A DNA stretch of 64,000 nt from Plenodomus lindquistii (GCA_025504975.1 JANUWI010000012.1:1178001-1242000); one strand, 5' to 3'; shown: positions 34,699-46,492, counted from the stretch's first letter. Translations and numbers: made by a program. The notes: a model not told the origin generated them from the letters alone.

Positions 34699-35436
34699 TT
34701 ACTTCCTGACGCAACCCGTCTTGTTCGTCAACACAGCGGGGCAAGTGACCTGCTTGAACGTAACGTCCGGGTTATCTGCGTTCTTGAACCAGTCGAAGCG
34801 CCAGTAGCAACCCGGCTTGAGTCTCGTAGGGAATTTATCGCATTCAGACCGCTGAGAGATACCACCGTACTGTTTTCCCCAGCCGCTGGAGGGAGCGCCA
34901 AACTGAGCAGTGCAGCCGTTGAAAATGCCAACACCACCGCCGGGAATGGCGAGGTCAAAGTGATTTTGTCCGAGATCACCGCCGGTGTTGGTCGCTTGCA
35001 CAACCATCTTCTTGCCTTTGACCGGGCCGGATGTGAAGGTCAATCTGTAATCATAGTCAGTCATAAGTGGCCAGTATCTTGCAAGGCGGATGACGGACTC
35101 ATAGCAGGCGCAGCACCAGGAACTCTCGCTGCCGCCCGCGAGCTTCACAGCAGCAAAGCCATACGCCAGATTGTCGTTAACTGCCCATGGGCTCTGGCCG
35201 GTACACATGTATGCCTTTCCCCCGCTCTCACATCCGTTCTTGGCAGCCATGTCTGCGAGAGGATTATCCGATTTGTCGCAGCTCTTAATGGGGGAAGAGA
35301 CTGAAGCTTTGCCAGACCAGCCACATGATCCTTTGCAGCAATCCCAGTACCTCGTGGTCTTGCCGGTACTTTGAGCATCAACTGATGCGAGGCCAGTAGC
35401 CAGGACAATGAGAGCAAGTTGTTTGATGGAAACCAT
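34699..35436 (-). CDS. GH45 endoglucanase (endo-beta-1,4-glucanase), secreted
   Basis: Coding segments on the minus strand are 35436..35099 and 35044..34699, with a 54-bp intron (35045..35098, GTCCGT..TTACAG), giving 227 residues. The intron happens to be open and a multiple of three, but removing it restores the family string CACYELTFTSGPV. A signal peptide (MVSIKQLALIVLATGLASVDA) precedes the GH45 signature TTRYWDCCKGSCGW, which contains the catalytic base Asp. The catalytic acid Asp is in QNHFDLAIPGGGVGIF. The enzyme cleaves cellulose and related beta-glucans outside the cell. No CBM1 is present. The start at 35436 was chosen for the signal peptide; the frame is open to 35532. Confidence 0.93.
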   Translation of the reverse strand: MVSIKQLALIVLATGLASVDAQSTGKTTRYWDCCKGSCGWSGKASVSSPIKSCDKSDNPLADMAAKNGCESGGKAYMCTGQSPWAVNDNLAYGFAAVKLAGGSESSWCCACYESVIRLARYWPLMTDYDYRLTFTSGPVKGKKMVVQATNTGGDLGQNHFDLAIPGGGVGIFNGCTAQFGAPSSGWGKQYGGISQRSECDKFPTRLKPGCYWRFDWFKNADNPDVTFKQVTCPAVLTNKTGCVRK

Positions 35437-35530
35437 GATGGAAGACTTGTAAGTTGCGGAGATTACTGTGGAGTTTGAGGAGAGTCGTGGTATTGCTTGA
35501 ATGATGAACACTATCGAGGGACGCTCGATC

Positions 35531-35540
35531 AATATATACG
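35531..35540 (-). promoter_or_regulatory. TATA-like box of the GH45 gene
   Basis: CGTATATATT on the minus strand, about 95-105 bp upstream of the chosen ATG. Confidence 0.5.
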
Positions 35541-38294
35541 TCCCTTGAGATTACAGTCATGGCCAGATAGTCTTGCGGCTCTCGCTGTAGTGCCCGTCTT
35601 TGAACCCAAATATTGACCGCTAACCAATGCCTGCCAAGAAACTCTACAGTATCTGGACATCGGATTGGACTCTTGCTGGTTTCTGTATTATATTAAAAAG
35701 AGGCTGAGCTATTGGTGTATTAGAATTGCGCAGATCTCTTTTTACTACTAGTACGCTCTTTTTTGGTATAATACGGAAATTAGCAAGGGTTTAGTCTGAT
35801 GTGTCTACACCCTGTATCAAAGCTTCCCATCCATCGCCCCCTCTAGACCGTAAGCCTGGCTGACGGGATTCCCGATCTTCTACTTGTGCTTTACCACTCA
35901 CGCATCTCAGCCGGTGACACGATCTTGTAAGCGAGATGACTTTCGGACCTTCTCAACAGCCTCGCACGTAATTGAGTTCACATTCGAACAGTGGAAAAGC
36001 CCTACTTTGCGTCATACATCTCAACATGACCAGCCTGCATAATCCTACAGACGAGTATACCTAGGGCAACTTACGAAGCACCTCTTTTGCCTTCCCTGGC
36101 CAAGTGCTGTGCAGCTAAGGCGTATTGAGTAAGATTCTTACATTAGAGACCACAGTGTGTGCGCAGAGCACTCAGCGTTAGAAAAACCTAAGCAACGCTC
36201 CTGTGCCACTGAAATGCCCTAATCAGTTTCTGAGTAGCCCCACAGAACCACTGAATAATCCCATAAAAACACCATCTCCTTTGTGAATGAGTTTCTGTGA
36301 CTGCAGAGATTGGGTTGTGACTTTGTTGTTTGCTAAGCCTGAGATGTGTAGCGCTTAGCTAGTAAAGGTAGTACAGGTGCTTCGTAATTTTTTGTAGGGG
36401 TGTTCGTTACTGCATAAGGCCTGGAGGGATGTTTTCGTATTAATTACTTGGTGGAACAACGGCTGCTTACGTGCAGTCAAAAGTGCCGAGCTCGGATGTT
36501 GTCACGCAGGCTACTCGCTGCGTGGTCGACATAATTCGTGTTGATGCGGGGAACAGACACTCTATTTCATCTTCCGAAAGCTTGATGCGAACAGCCGAAA
36601 AGATGCAATGCAGTGAAACCACAGTAGGCCGACTTTTGGCCGCGTGAGATGTACACTGAAGATGAAGGGGAAGCGAGCAATGGCCGATTGACCTAGCGCT
36701 GTTTCATGGCAATACCAATGCTGAAAACGACATCACCATTGCTTCTGCACAAATATCGACTGAAGACGTGTTTTGAGCATTCGATCATAGCCACCACGAC
36801 GCCAGGGCATGCTGTCGAGACTCAAACCTGAGCTCAAAAAGCGATTCAAGTGAAATCTGAGAACGAACTGGAAGCGATGTGACCTTCGGAACACCCTGTC
36901 GGACCGTTTTCGAACCTTCCTGCAGTACCAATATGGCGTCAACATGTCGGCCGTGGTAAAGTATCGTAGCGTTGGTCCATGACCGACCCCAGAAGTTCCC
37001 CTGGAACGATGTCAGTCCGCAGAAAGTGTCACTGCATTGTTATACTACATGTTCCATGCTCTGCCCATCGACTCTAGGTGTAAATTCGCTTCATAAGGCC
37101 AGGTTGGACAGTCCGTGAGATTTACTTTATCGTCAGGGTGGCCACGCTTGGAATCGCCCTTGATCTAGGCCATTGGTTACAGTTCATGTTTGAGATCGCA
37201 CCGAAGCCATTGACTGCTCAAAAAGGCGTGCAAGATCAATGACGTCTGACATCGTTCGCCACAGCTGACCCAACTTGTTCATATACGGCAGCCAGACCGA
37301 TGACAAGAAATTCCGTGAAGCCACTCAAAACGACATAGAGTGGTCGTGCAACGGGGGGAAATGGGATAAGTGCGTCAATGAAATTGTTCCTCCGGGGACA
37401 CTGAGGGTTCGCACATGCCCTCTGCCACGAACAGTACATCGCATAGTTCTTGTGCAGGCTCACAGCACGTGATTGTGAAGGCTGTCGATTGTGCATGCAG
37501 CGCATGTCGTGTGACGGGTCCAATATGTCAGTGTGAGCCCATGCTCCCAGCCAGACCTCTGGAGTCTTGATGTTGCTTGATGCCGTGTCCACATGTCGAT
37601 ACTGCTTGCCCCAAGGCTGTTGACGTCACCGTGGTAGATCACGTGAGACTAAGCACAGGGAAGCGGACCGTGCTTGATTGTACCTTGTGCCACGCCAACC
37701 GTCGCTGGATGTATTTTCATATTGAGCATTACGATACTCGACGTCTACGAATGCAGCTTTCAGCCATACGCGATCTGAACAGACAAGTGTGCGCGAGTCG
37801 AAGAATATCAGCGGGGCCGCCTCCTAGCCTCGCGATGTGGCCCTCGGCGTGGCTTGGTCTACGATAGAGCTCGCATTCATTGAGCCACCACCACCGTTCG
37901 CCGTAGCCACCACAACACACTAGAATCAAGGCATGAAGCTTTTCAGATATTACATGTATTATCTCGGGCTAATTAAAACAATTGTCTGCTTTACCTGCCT
38001 GTATTTTTATCTCCCTAGTGCTGGTGCTGTATAGGCTTACGCGTTATGCGATCAACTTGAGACAGGGACACAATATATACGAACTCCGAGCCGAGAGGAA
38101 TTCTTCATCATCGTGACTTGGTACCAGGGCTTCGTCGCAAAATTGGATCCGCATGTTGTGGTTGGCTCAGGCTTGAGCAGTGTGACGTGAAGGATACGAC
38201 CATCTGAAAGAGCTGGACAATCGAGCCTCTTGCGACGATGGCGCGTCCATCGTGGCTTTCGTGCTTGAAGTAGCATGACTCTAAACCGCCATAC
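35541..38294. other. Gene-poor stretch, 2.75 kb
   Basis: No supported protein gene. It contains AT-rich DNA near 35690-35800 and a probable MITE at 36074-36384. An open stretch near 37275-37470 encodes a Cys-bearing peptide (WSCNGGKWDKC) with no start context or signal peptide, possibly a relic. Confidence 0.45.
36074..36384. mobile_element. Probable 311-bp MITE with TA target duplication
   Basis: A perfect 10-bp terminal inverted repeat, CGAAGCACCT at the left (36074-36083) and AGGTGCTTCG at the right (36375-36384), is flanked by TA on both sides, the Tc1/mariner-type target. A second inverted match lies inside the ends, AGCTAAGGCG near 36114 and a GCGCTTAGCT-like word near 36352. The element has no coding capacity. 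Mobilisation by an unseen transposase is inference. Confidence 0.55.
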
Positions 38295-39850
38295 ATGTTG
38301 AAGCTAAGGAGTTCAGAGGGTTTCATCGTGGGAACCGTGGCACTCGCGGTGTTTACGGTTTGCACCCATTGGAGTCCGAGCCGCACAGTGCACGCCAGCT
38401 AACGATACCATTGTAGGACATGTTCTTATATGGAATAATCGTACCAGTTATACCTTTCGCTATCCAGGTGCGCAGTCATGTGAAGGAAGGTCGAGCACAG
38501 TATTGGGTTTCCGTACTTGTGGCCATATATGGGGCGGCTTTGCTTGTTTTCTCGCCAATTTGTGGCTGGCTCGCTGACCGAGGCACTTCGAGAAGATCGC
38601 CACTTCTACTGGGCCTCTTCGCGCTTCTGGGCGCGACCGCGCTACTGAATGTTGGCAAATCCACGGGGATCTTAGTAGCAGGCCGGATTCTGCAAGGAGC
38701 GTCCGCTGCCGTCGTGTGTGTATGCTGGCGCGATCGGAGAACTTGACTGACAAGGATCAGATGGGTCGTTGGACTCGCACTCTTGGCGGACACGGCGCCA
38801 CAGGAACGGCTCGCAACAGTCATGGGATGGCTCAGTCTCGGCATGTCGCTGGGTCCGCTCTTATCTCCTCTGTTAGGGGGTATAGTGTACGATCACGCTG
38901 GATACAACGCAGTGTTCGGTATGGCGTACGCTCTGATTGGCGTTGACGTCGTTCTTCGCCTGCTTCTTGTGGAAAAGAAGGTGGCAGCTCGATGGAATCC
39001 TGATGCGATAGAGAGGGTTGCTCTGATCACCCGTAATGTCTCTGATGACACCTTGGTCGATGTTGCAGGATCCACCACCCTCGTCGGAACCCTCGATGTC
39101 GAGAAAGCTGTACCACGAGATGCTTGCCTCGCCAACCCTAACATAAATTCTCCGCCTCGTCAACGGTTACGTGATCTTCTACCTCCGGTATTATCGTTAC
39201 TCTTTTCCCGTCGTCTTCTGGCGTCTCTCTTCTGCGCTCTCCTGCAAGCCGCGGTCATGACCGCTTTTGCTTCCGTTATTCCTATTCATGCTGCGAACAT
39301 CTTCAATTGGACGTCGACGGGCGCTGCACTTCTTTTCCTACCACTTGTCATTCCCACCTTTGTCGCTCCGTTATTTGGCTGGCTGGGCAACAAATTCGGT
39401 AGCCGGTAGGTTGTGGTTGTCGGCTTCCTGAGCGCAGTTCCTCCGCTCACTTGCTTACAATTCGTTGATGAAGATAGCATCAGTGACAAAGTCCTACTGT
39501 GCGCGTTACTCGCACTAGTTGGGTTGTCGTTGGCGCTCACATTTCCCCCAATCATGGCGGAGATCTCTGGCGTTGTGGCAGCCGAGGAGAAATGTATGCT
39601 GGCGAAGGGTCTTCCTGGGTTTAGCAAAGGTGGCGCCTATGCTCAAGCGTATGCTTTGTTCAATGTCGCATTCGCGGCAGGATGCATGATCGGCCCGTTC
39701 TTGGCTGGATTCATCGCCGAAGCAAAGGGCTGGGGTACAATGGCTTGGGTACTAGCACTCATGTCTGGTGTTTGCGCATTGCCCGCCTTCCTCTGGCTAG
39801 GTGGCTGGTTCTTCACGAAGCCAAAACAGGACATCCAGTATCGTTTTTAA
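38295..39850 (+). pseudogene. DHA1/VMAT-like MFS drug transporter with one in-frame stop
   Basis: Exons 38295..38357, 38417..38715 and 38761..39850, with introns of 59 and 45 bp, give one continuous 12-TM-type frame broken only by TAG at 39407-39409. Visible parts are EGFIVGTVALAVFTDMFLYG, IIVPVIPFA, the TM2-TM3 loop motif GWLADRGTSRR, GRILQGASAAVVWVVGLALL (joined by the second splice), and a motif-C-like GWLSLGMSLGPLLSPLLGG. After the stop come VVVVGFLSAVPP and GCMIGPFLAGFIAEA to a normal end. The stop sits at the start of a TM helix and fits TGG to TAG. A 39-bp in-frame intron (GTAGCC..GCGCAG) could skip it but would be very short and would remove conserved residues. Similar proteins expel amines or drugs. 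Confidence 0.7.
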
Positions 39851-41191
39851 GGACTTTTACTCGTGTCAGCTTGGGGTCGTGTGCGGGTGTGCCCGACCGT
39901 AACCCAGCATTGGCGTTAAATTATAGGCCTTTTATTTTTAGATTTTTAGATTTTTAGATACTAGAACAGCGCTATTAAACTTCTATACTGTAAAATAGAT
40001 TATTATATAGATGTATTAATATTCTAGTGAAATTTCTAGGTTATTTAGAAAGATTAATTTAGTATTAGTAGTAGAACATGTATTGTGAATTGTCGCGTTT
40101 TTGTAAAAAATAGCTTGCTGAAACTAACTTTTCATCTAGTAGTCTACTGTAGCCTCTACATCTACGGCACCTACAACGGCACCACACTCTAACCGGACTG
40201 CACTACGCGGACGTTTCATTTCGGAGCGTCTTTTAGAAGCTTTGTGTCATCTCCAAAGGATCTGGAAGAGGTCACCTACGCTAAGCTTGCACTCCCGATG
40301 TGCACGTTGAGGCACTGATGTCCACGTGGAGATCAGTATGGCCACGCATTCACGCTTCGTCTTAGGTCACCAGATGCTACTGGTCCCGATACTGCAATGG
40401 TCTCTCCCGGGTCATTTCAAGTTTAGGGCCACAATTTGTCGTCTGATTTGGGAGCAGATCGACGAACAAACCGAGCTTGCACCCACTACGCAGCGGGAAA
40501 ACGTCTCTGTGGTGCGAGAGCGGAACCGTTGTGAGCGGTCGGTTCTCCGCCGGACGTTGTGAGACGTCAACGTTGGCAGTGTCACCCTCAATGACGCAGG
40601 TTGTCAGTGAGGCTCGCGAGACGGGGACATTGTTCGGGCCAGCGCGAGCGCATTATCCTGTACCTTACCAGCGCTTTTCCAGTATGCGGATCAATGTGTT
40701 CATGATAGGACATGCAATGGACGCGTATATGTTGCGGGTTGGGCAAACATTTCGGTAAGGCGCTGGTTGTCATGGGTAGTCCCGCTAATGCAGGCGACGT
40801 GCCATACCGGTCATCAATATCTGGATCTACTACAGCAACGCAAGGAACTGACTTTTACTGACTTTACATTCGTCTGATGGTTTTTGAACTAGCAAGGGTA
40901 CAACATGTGAATTCTGCGGTCCCAAACAGCGTGTCGGGATATGACGGAAGTCGGTGTTCGGTTGCGTGTCGTGCATGCTTGCCAACAACCTCCTTGCATG
41001 CAAGACTCGGTTCCTGATCGGCAGGTACGATTATGATGTGGCAGCTGCAAGGGCAAAGGCACCAGCGAAAGGCTAGTGTTGACTTGTTGTTGACGACACT
41101 ATATGCGCAAAGTCACCAAGCTTCATCATAACATCACAACCGCATTTTCAGTTCGAATTATCAGATCCACACAAATAATTACTGACGCATC
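39851..41191. other. Intergenic with AT-rich patch
   Basis: From about 39905 to 40140 the DNA is strongly AT-rich, with a three-copy ATTTTTAG tandem near 39935-39958, and looks RIP-eroded. The remainder is ordinary and holds the GH5 promoter, with ACACTATATG near 41096 about 95 bp before the ATG. Confidence 0.5.
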
Positions 41192-42702
41192 ATGATATTC
41201 ACGCATACAATCGCGGCGTTATCGATCATCGCGACCGCGCTCGCCGCTCCGACGTAAGTTTCTGATCACCTGTTGCGAACACTTCGCGCGTATCTTGCTA
41301 CTCTCATGTGACTCTAAATGCTCCATTCATAATTTCCTTGGATCCATACACCAGAACGCCACTCCAAACGCGTAGCTGACATCATGCAGTCAGAGGCGAA
41401 GCGTAGACTTCGAATGGGGAACGGACAAGATCCGCGGCGTCAACATTGGCGGGTGGCTTGTTCTAGAACCGTGAGTGATCGGGGGTCGGGTGAGACCGCG
41501 CAAACTGATCGTCAAAACAGCTGGATCACACCTTCCATATTCGACGCCGCCAATAAAAACCGAAAGACAAAAGAAATTGTGGACGAGTACACGCTGTCGC
41601 AGAAGTTGGGACCAGATGCCGCACTCAAGGTTCTTCGCAAGCACTGGGACTCCTTTGTTACATGGCAAGACTTCAACAAGATCAAGCAGGCTGGGTTCAA
41701 CATCGTCCGCATACCGATTGGATATTGGGCGTACGATACATTTGGTTCTCCGTACATCCCAGGCGCTGCCGTTTACATTGACGCTGCGGTGGATTGGGCA
41801 CGGCTGTTGGGGCTTAAAATCGTCATTGATCTCCACGGCGTGCCAGGCTCCCAAAATGGATTCGACAACTCGGGACAGCGAATGGACAGCCCTACATGGC
41901 AGACCGGCCAGACCGTCACACAAACCCTACAAGTTCTCAAAATCATTTCCGACAAGTATGCGCAGCCCGGCTTCCAAGACGTCATTGTTGGCATCCAGAT
42001 ACTGAATGAGCCTGCACAGTTCCTGCAAGACCGCATTAAGTTGGATGTCACTAAGCAGTTTTACCGCGATGGATACAGTCAGGTACGAGCTGTTTCAGAA
42101 ACGCCAGTCATCATAGGAGATGGTTTCATGCCGCCCAGCTCGTGGAATGGATTTCTCACCCCCTCGGACAATGACGCCCAGAATGTTGCGCTCGACCACC
42201 ACGAGTACCAGGTCTTCGACAACCAGTTCATCCGATGGTCACCCGCCAAGCATACCGAATATGTTTGTACGAACGTGGATTCATACAGTGGTGCCGACAA
42301 ATGGACTTGTGAGCACCTCATCTCTCTCGGCATGACGGGCGTTGCTGACAGGTGCCAATAGTTGTTGGTGAATGGACAGGTGCGATGACAGATTGCGCAA
42401 GATATCTCAATGGCTACGGACGTGGCGCACGATACGACGGTACCTTGAACAGTGTTCCCAAGGTTGGTAATTGCGGCTGGCAAAACGATATCAAACAATG
42501 GCCACAGGCGTACAAGGCTGCCACCAGGAAGTATATTGAGGCGCAAATCTCAGCCTTCGAAAACAACACCCAGGGTTGGTTCTGGTGGAACTTCAAAACT
42601 GAAAGCGCAGCTGAATGGGACGCCTTCGATTTGATAGACGCCGGCGTGTTCCCTGCGATCAAAGATGGCCAGGTAGACTACCATTTCGAGACCAGCTGCT
42701 AG
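41192..42702 (+). CDS. GH5 (subfamily 9-type) exo-beta-1,3-glucanase, secreted
   Basis: Exons 41192..41253, 41390..41470, 41521..42308 and 42362..42702 give 423 residues. Exon 1 is a signal peptide, MIFTHTIAALSIIATALAAP. The 136-bp first intron ends at CATGCAG and gives QRRSVDFEWGTDKIRGVNIG. The second splice joins GGWLVLEPW. The body shows FNIVRIPIGYWAY, IDLHGVPGSQNGFDNSG, the acid/base in GIQILNEPAQF, HHEYQVF, and after the last splice WTFVGEWTGAMTDCARYLNG with the nucleophile Glu. The last intron must use the acceptor at 42360-42361 (CCAATAG); the nearer AG at 42350 breaks frame. It hydrolyses beta-1,3-glucan, either in the fungus's own wall or from other organisms. Its length matches yeast Exg1-type enzymes. 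Confidence 0.92.
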
Positions 42703-43389
42703 ATACAGGACGAAGCCGATGCGAGATCTTGATCGTCATGTTGGTCGATGTAACATATGTAAGGGCCTGGCAAGGATCAAATCAATCGTCGAAATACTAT
42801 TGACAAGAATTGCAGTGAGACTTTTGCACTGCAAGAGATCTCTTCATGACCTTCGATTGGTTCCTTCGTCTATCTTCGTCTACTCATACCCGACGCAACA
42901 CGCAGGGATGTGACACACATCTGCATACCCAGCTCACTGACGCCGTCGCACAGTCATCATTTCTTGCAACCCGGTTAGCGGAGATATCTACCCAATGCGT
43001 TGGATGACCGCGTTACCGAACCGTCGCAACTTCATGACTCTTTTCACCAACACAACGGCCCCAGTTATTCCCCAGATTCTCCACAATGGGCAATTCGAAC
43101 GTCCAAAGGCAGCCGTGTCGGGCGCAAAAATACACCCGACAAATCTTGGCTGGTCTGCCCACGCACGAATGATGGGAGGCCTCGTTTGCCAAGCTCATGA
43201 GCAGGGGCGCCTTGCTGTGGCACGCGGTGCGGGGAAAAGCTTGGAACCATCCTCCGCCAAGGTCATGATGGTACAAAGTGATGAACATGTCTGCTCATAT
43301 AAGGTCGAGTGGCGGTCAAGGGATTTCTTCAACATTGCTCCCACTCGTTGTATTGGAGTTACTTCACCATACATAGCGAAACCGCCACC
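42703..43389. other. Intergenic, 0.69 kb
   Basis: No supported gene. It carries the 3' end of the GH5 gene and the promoter of the next transporter. Confidence 0.5.
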
Positions 43390-45368
43390 ATGGACACCAA
43401 AACGCATGTCACCACGCAGGACGAGAAGCCTTCTGCCATTTTCGATGATAAGACGAGGCTAAGCAGCGATAAGCATCCTGTGGCTCTTGAAAATGCGGAC
43501 TACGCCGGTGCGGAAGCGAAGACAGATCCAGCGGAGATCGCGCTGGTGAGGAAAATTGACTGGCGGCTTATGGTATTGTTCACCTTTACAGAATGAATTC
43601 CGCGTTTTTCTAACGTACTGAACAGCCAACACTATGCATCATGTATTTCCTTAACTACGTTGACAGGTAGGCTTGAGCTTCTGCTCCCCTGGACCCCAAT
43701 CGGCAATGCGATGCACCAATAGAATACATTCGCTGACACTTGACAGGAACGCAATCGCACAGGCTCGTCTCAACAACCTCGAAGACGATCTCGGGATGAC
43801 TGGCGTTCAATTCAACACTACTGTTTCGATCTTGTTCGTGGGCTATGTTCGTGAGTCTAAATGCCAATATTCACGTTGCGCGAATGACGCATGCTGACGT
43901 TCCTTTAGTTATGCAAGTCCCTTCGAACATGCTGATCACACGAATCAAGCCTGGGGTATACATGAGTGCATGGATGTTTATATGGGCGATAGTGTCGGCA
44001 TGTACGGCCCTGGTCCAGAACTTCGGAGGCCTGGTGGCCTGCAGATTCTTCCTCGGTATCACAGAGGTCGGTAAACAACTTCGATCACACCATCAACACT
44101 ATGCTAATCAGTAACGCAGGCTCCAGTATGATTTGAATTCAATAGGGGGTGCGCGTGCAAACACTGATCTTGACCATAGTTTTACCCAGGCGCAACATAT
44201 ATGCTCTCGATCTTCTACACCCGCAAAGGTAATCGACAGCTGCCCTCGACCGTAGAGTGAAATGGCTAAGCTGTTGGTATAGAAGTCGCGACGCGCATCG
44301 CCCTACTATACTGCGCTCAGATTTTAGCCACCGGATTCTCTGGCTTGATCGCGGCTGGCGTCTTCGCAGGAATGGATGGCCTCCGAGGCCTCGCAGGATG
44401 GCGGTGGCTGTTTATTGTGTCAGTCATCCCGCTCCAATGCTATTAGCAGTGTATCTAACATTCTTCCAGTGAAGGCGCAGTGACGGCCCTTGTAGCGATT
44501 TTTGGTTTCTTCTTGCTTCCAAACGAGCCCTTGACAACTCCCTGGCTAAAGCCCCATGAGCGTGAAATGGCCCATGCTCGCATTGAGCGCGACAGAGTTG
44601 GTGATTCCACGGAGCCAGTCAGCGCGATGGAGGGACTCCGACAAGCATGTCGCGATAAGAGGACGTGGTTGTTCTGCCTGATGCAGAATTTCCACCTTAG
44701 CGCTTGTTCATTCAACTCGTTCTTCCCAACGTGAGTGCCAATTTGTGGAGTTTTGTTCCTTGAAGCGCATCACTGACCATACTTAGTGTTGTCAGAACTC
44801 TTGGATTCAACCGTACAATCACCCTGGTTCTGACTTGCCCGCCCTTCCTCCTCGCCGGTGTCGCCGGCATTATGACTGGATGGAGCTCCGGCCGTATGCA
44901 CGAACGAACTTGGCACATTACAATCGGTCTACTCGTTGCCATAGTCGGGTTCGTAATCGCCGCCAGCACATTGAATACCGCAGGACGATATGTCGCATGT
45001 TTCATCTTTCCCATTGGTGCATACTCGGTCAACTCGGTCATTATCGGGTGGGCGTCGTCCACATTAAGCCAGACGAAAGAGAAGAAAGCTGTTAGTAATG
45101 TCTTCCTGATATACCATGTTCTACTCTCACTAACACGACTTAGGTCGTTCTTGCAATGACCAACGTTGGTGGCCAAATCGGTTACATCTACGGTGCATAT
45201 CTCTGGCCTGACTACGACGAGCCACGCTACGGAATCGGCTTTGGCGCATCGGCGGCTTTCGCACTGCTATCAATTGGTTGTGCCTGGGCCATTCGCATCC
45301 TGCTCATCAAGGAGAATAAGGTGCTTCGGCAGTCAACGAACGAGCGTGTGAACTTGTACGGATACTAA
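43390..45368 (+). CDS. MFS anion:cation symporter, allantoate permease (DAL5)-like
   Basis: Ten exons: 43390..43572, 43626..43666, 43747..43850, 43909..44066, 44120..44125, 44180..44228, 44283..44418, 44470..44730, 44787..45090 and 45144..45368. They give 488 residues in one frame with GT..AG introns. The fifth exon is only 6 nt (GCTCCA, Ala-Pro) and is needed to produce GITEAPFYPGATYMLS, the family signature. Other landmarks are IMYFLNYVDRNAIAQARLNN, YVLMQVPSNMLITRIKPGVY, GWRWLFIVEGAVTALVA and TNVGGQIGYIYGAYLWP. The start has a near-ideal GCCACCATGG context. Members import allantoate, ureidosuccinate, vitamins, phthalate or small carboxylates across the plasma membrane; the substrate here is not deducible. 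Confidence 0.88.
44120..44125 (+). other. 6-nt microexon of the DAL5-like gene
   Basis: GCTCCA between AG at 44118-44119 and GTATGA at 44126. It supplies the two residues Ala-Pro of the conserved EAPFYPG motif, and the flanking introns are 53 and 54 bp. Confidence 0.65.
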
Positions 45369-45766
45369 GCAGGGATACGCGCATTGCCGCTGTGCTCATT
45401 GCGACCTTCGTTGCAGCTTATGGCTTTAGGTCAGATTTGCATAAAGGCACAAGACAGCCATTTTTAGGTGAACGACTAGGAATTGCGTCGAATCTGTCAA
45501 CAAAGTGCTTTGATGCACGTTACACCGTACTGATGCAGTCACTGTACGAACCCCAGGTAGATCACCAAGGAGTATCGAGGGCGATATGACCAAATGGCGG
45601 TCTCAGAATATGTGTAGTGAATTGATATATACAACTAAAATAGTGTTCAAAAGCAGATAACCCGCCTCGCTTTTCCTATTCGTCTTTGACGAGGTCACAT
45701 ACGCTTGAGCTTCGATTGCATCGCTTGATAATATTTGAACATGACTTTGATGTAGATCTTGCGCAC
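45369..45766. other. Intergenic between convergent genes
   Basis: 3' regions of the DAL5-like gene and the GH11 gene; nothing else is seen. Confidence 0.5.
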
Positions 45767-46492
45767 TCACGAACCGGTGACCGTGTATTGCGACTTGCCA
45801 CCAGCATTGCCCCAGCCCTCAGTAGACAGAGTCTGGTAGTTGTGCGTGCCCAAGTTCAAACCGAGCTTCTTCCAAGCATCGAAGTGGCATTGGGTGGTGA
45901 CAGTGCCACTACCGGGGCGCTTGTCACGGCGATTGCTAATGTACTGCATGAAAGTGGTAGTACCGGAAATGGAAGGCTGGTTGACCTGCTGGTGCTTCCA
46001 GATATCGTATACAGAGCCATCACAGGTGACGGTGCCGACTTTGGTGCCTTGAGCAGAGCCGGAACCGTTGTTGGTGTACTCTTGGACGTAGTACTCGATC
46101 AGCGGGTTGGTGGTCCAGCCGTAGACGGATACGAGGACGGTTCCTGCAGTTGCGGTGGTAGAGCCGCTGAAGTTGATCTTCCTATGAAAGTGTCAGTGGG
46201 GGATCGAATTACGTTAACTGAATTGTTTCCCGCACCTGTTGGTTCCCTTGTTCCAGCCCTTTCCGACAACGAAGTCACCAGCATTGGAGAACTGAACGGA
46301 GTAGCCATTGCTGGCGGGGCTGAAATTGACGTTGCCACTAGTCTTGTAATTCTGATTGTAGTCCTGACGGCGCGCAAGGTCTTTGGTGGTGAGATCGAAA
46401 TCGGGGAGATCAGCCATGGGCTCAGCAGTGAGAGCCGCGAAGGTGCCGGCAACAGCCGAGAGGGCGATAGCAAGAATGGAAAAGGTAAACAT
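45767..46492 (-). CDS. GH11 endo-beta-1,4-xylanase, secreted
   Basis: Minus-strand exons 46492..46236 and 46181..45767, with a 54-bp intron (46182..46235, GTGCGG..TCATAG), give 223 residues. A signal peptide (MFTFSILAIALSAVAGTFAA) and a short propeptide ending in dibasic LARRQ precede the beta-jelly-roll core. Conserved GH11 strings are NGYSVQFSNAGDFVVGKGWN, YGWTTNPLIEYYVQEY (nucleophile Glu), DGSVYDIWKHQQVNQPSI, GTTTFMQYISNRR and STEGWGNAGG (acid/base Glu). The length and compact single domain fit a classic fungal xylanase without a carbohydrate-binding module. It cuts xylan in plant hemicellulose outside the cell. Confidence 0.95.

Noticed and set aside
35045..35098. Extra 18-residue insertion in GH45 from an uninterrupted frame
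   Set aside because: The stretch has GT..AG ends, is 54 bp long and interrupts the invariant CYELTFTSGP, so it is an intron that happens to be open.
37236..37592. 118-codon minus-strand frame and the overlapping plus-strand Cys-bearing frame
   Set aside because: Neither has a signal peptide, domain or convincing start context; mentioned only as a possible relic.
42309..42361. Apparent frameshift in the GH5 gene
   Set aside because: The nearer acceptor at 42350 breaks frame, but a 53-bp intron ending at CCAATAG restores WTFVGEW, so the gene is intact.
43390..45368. DAL5-like transporter as a pseudogene because of many small frames
   Set aside because: All breaks coincide with in-phase GT..AG introns, and the spliced product is continuous.
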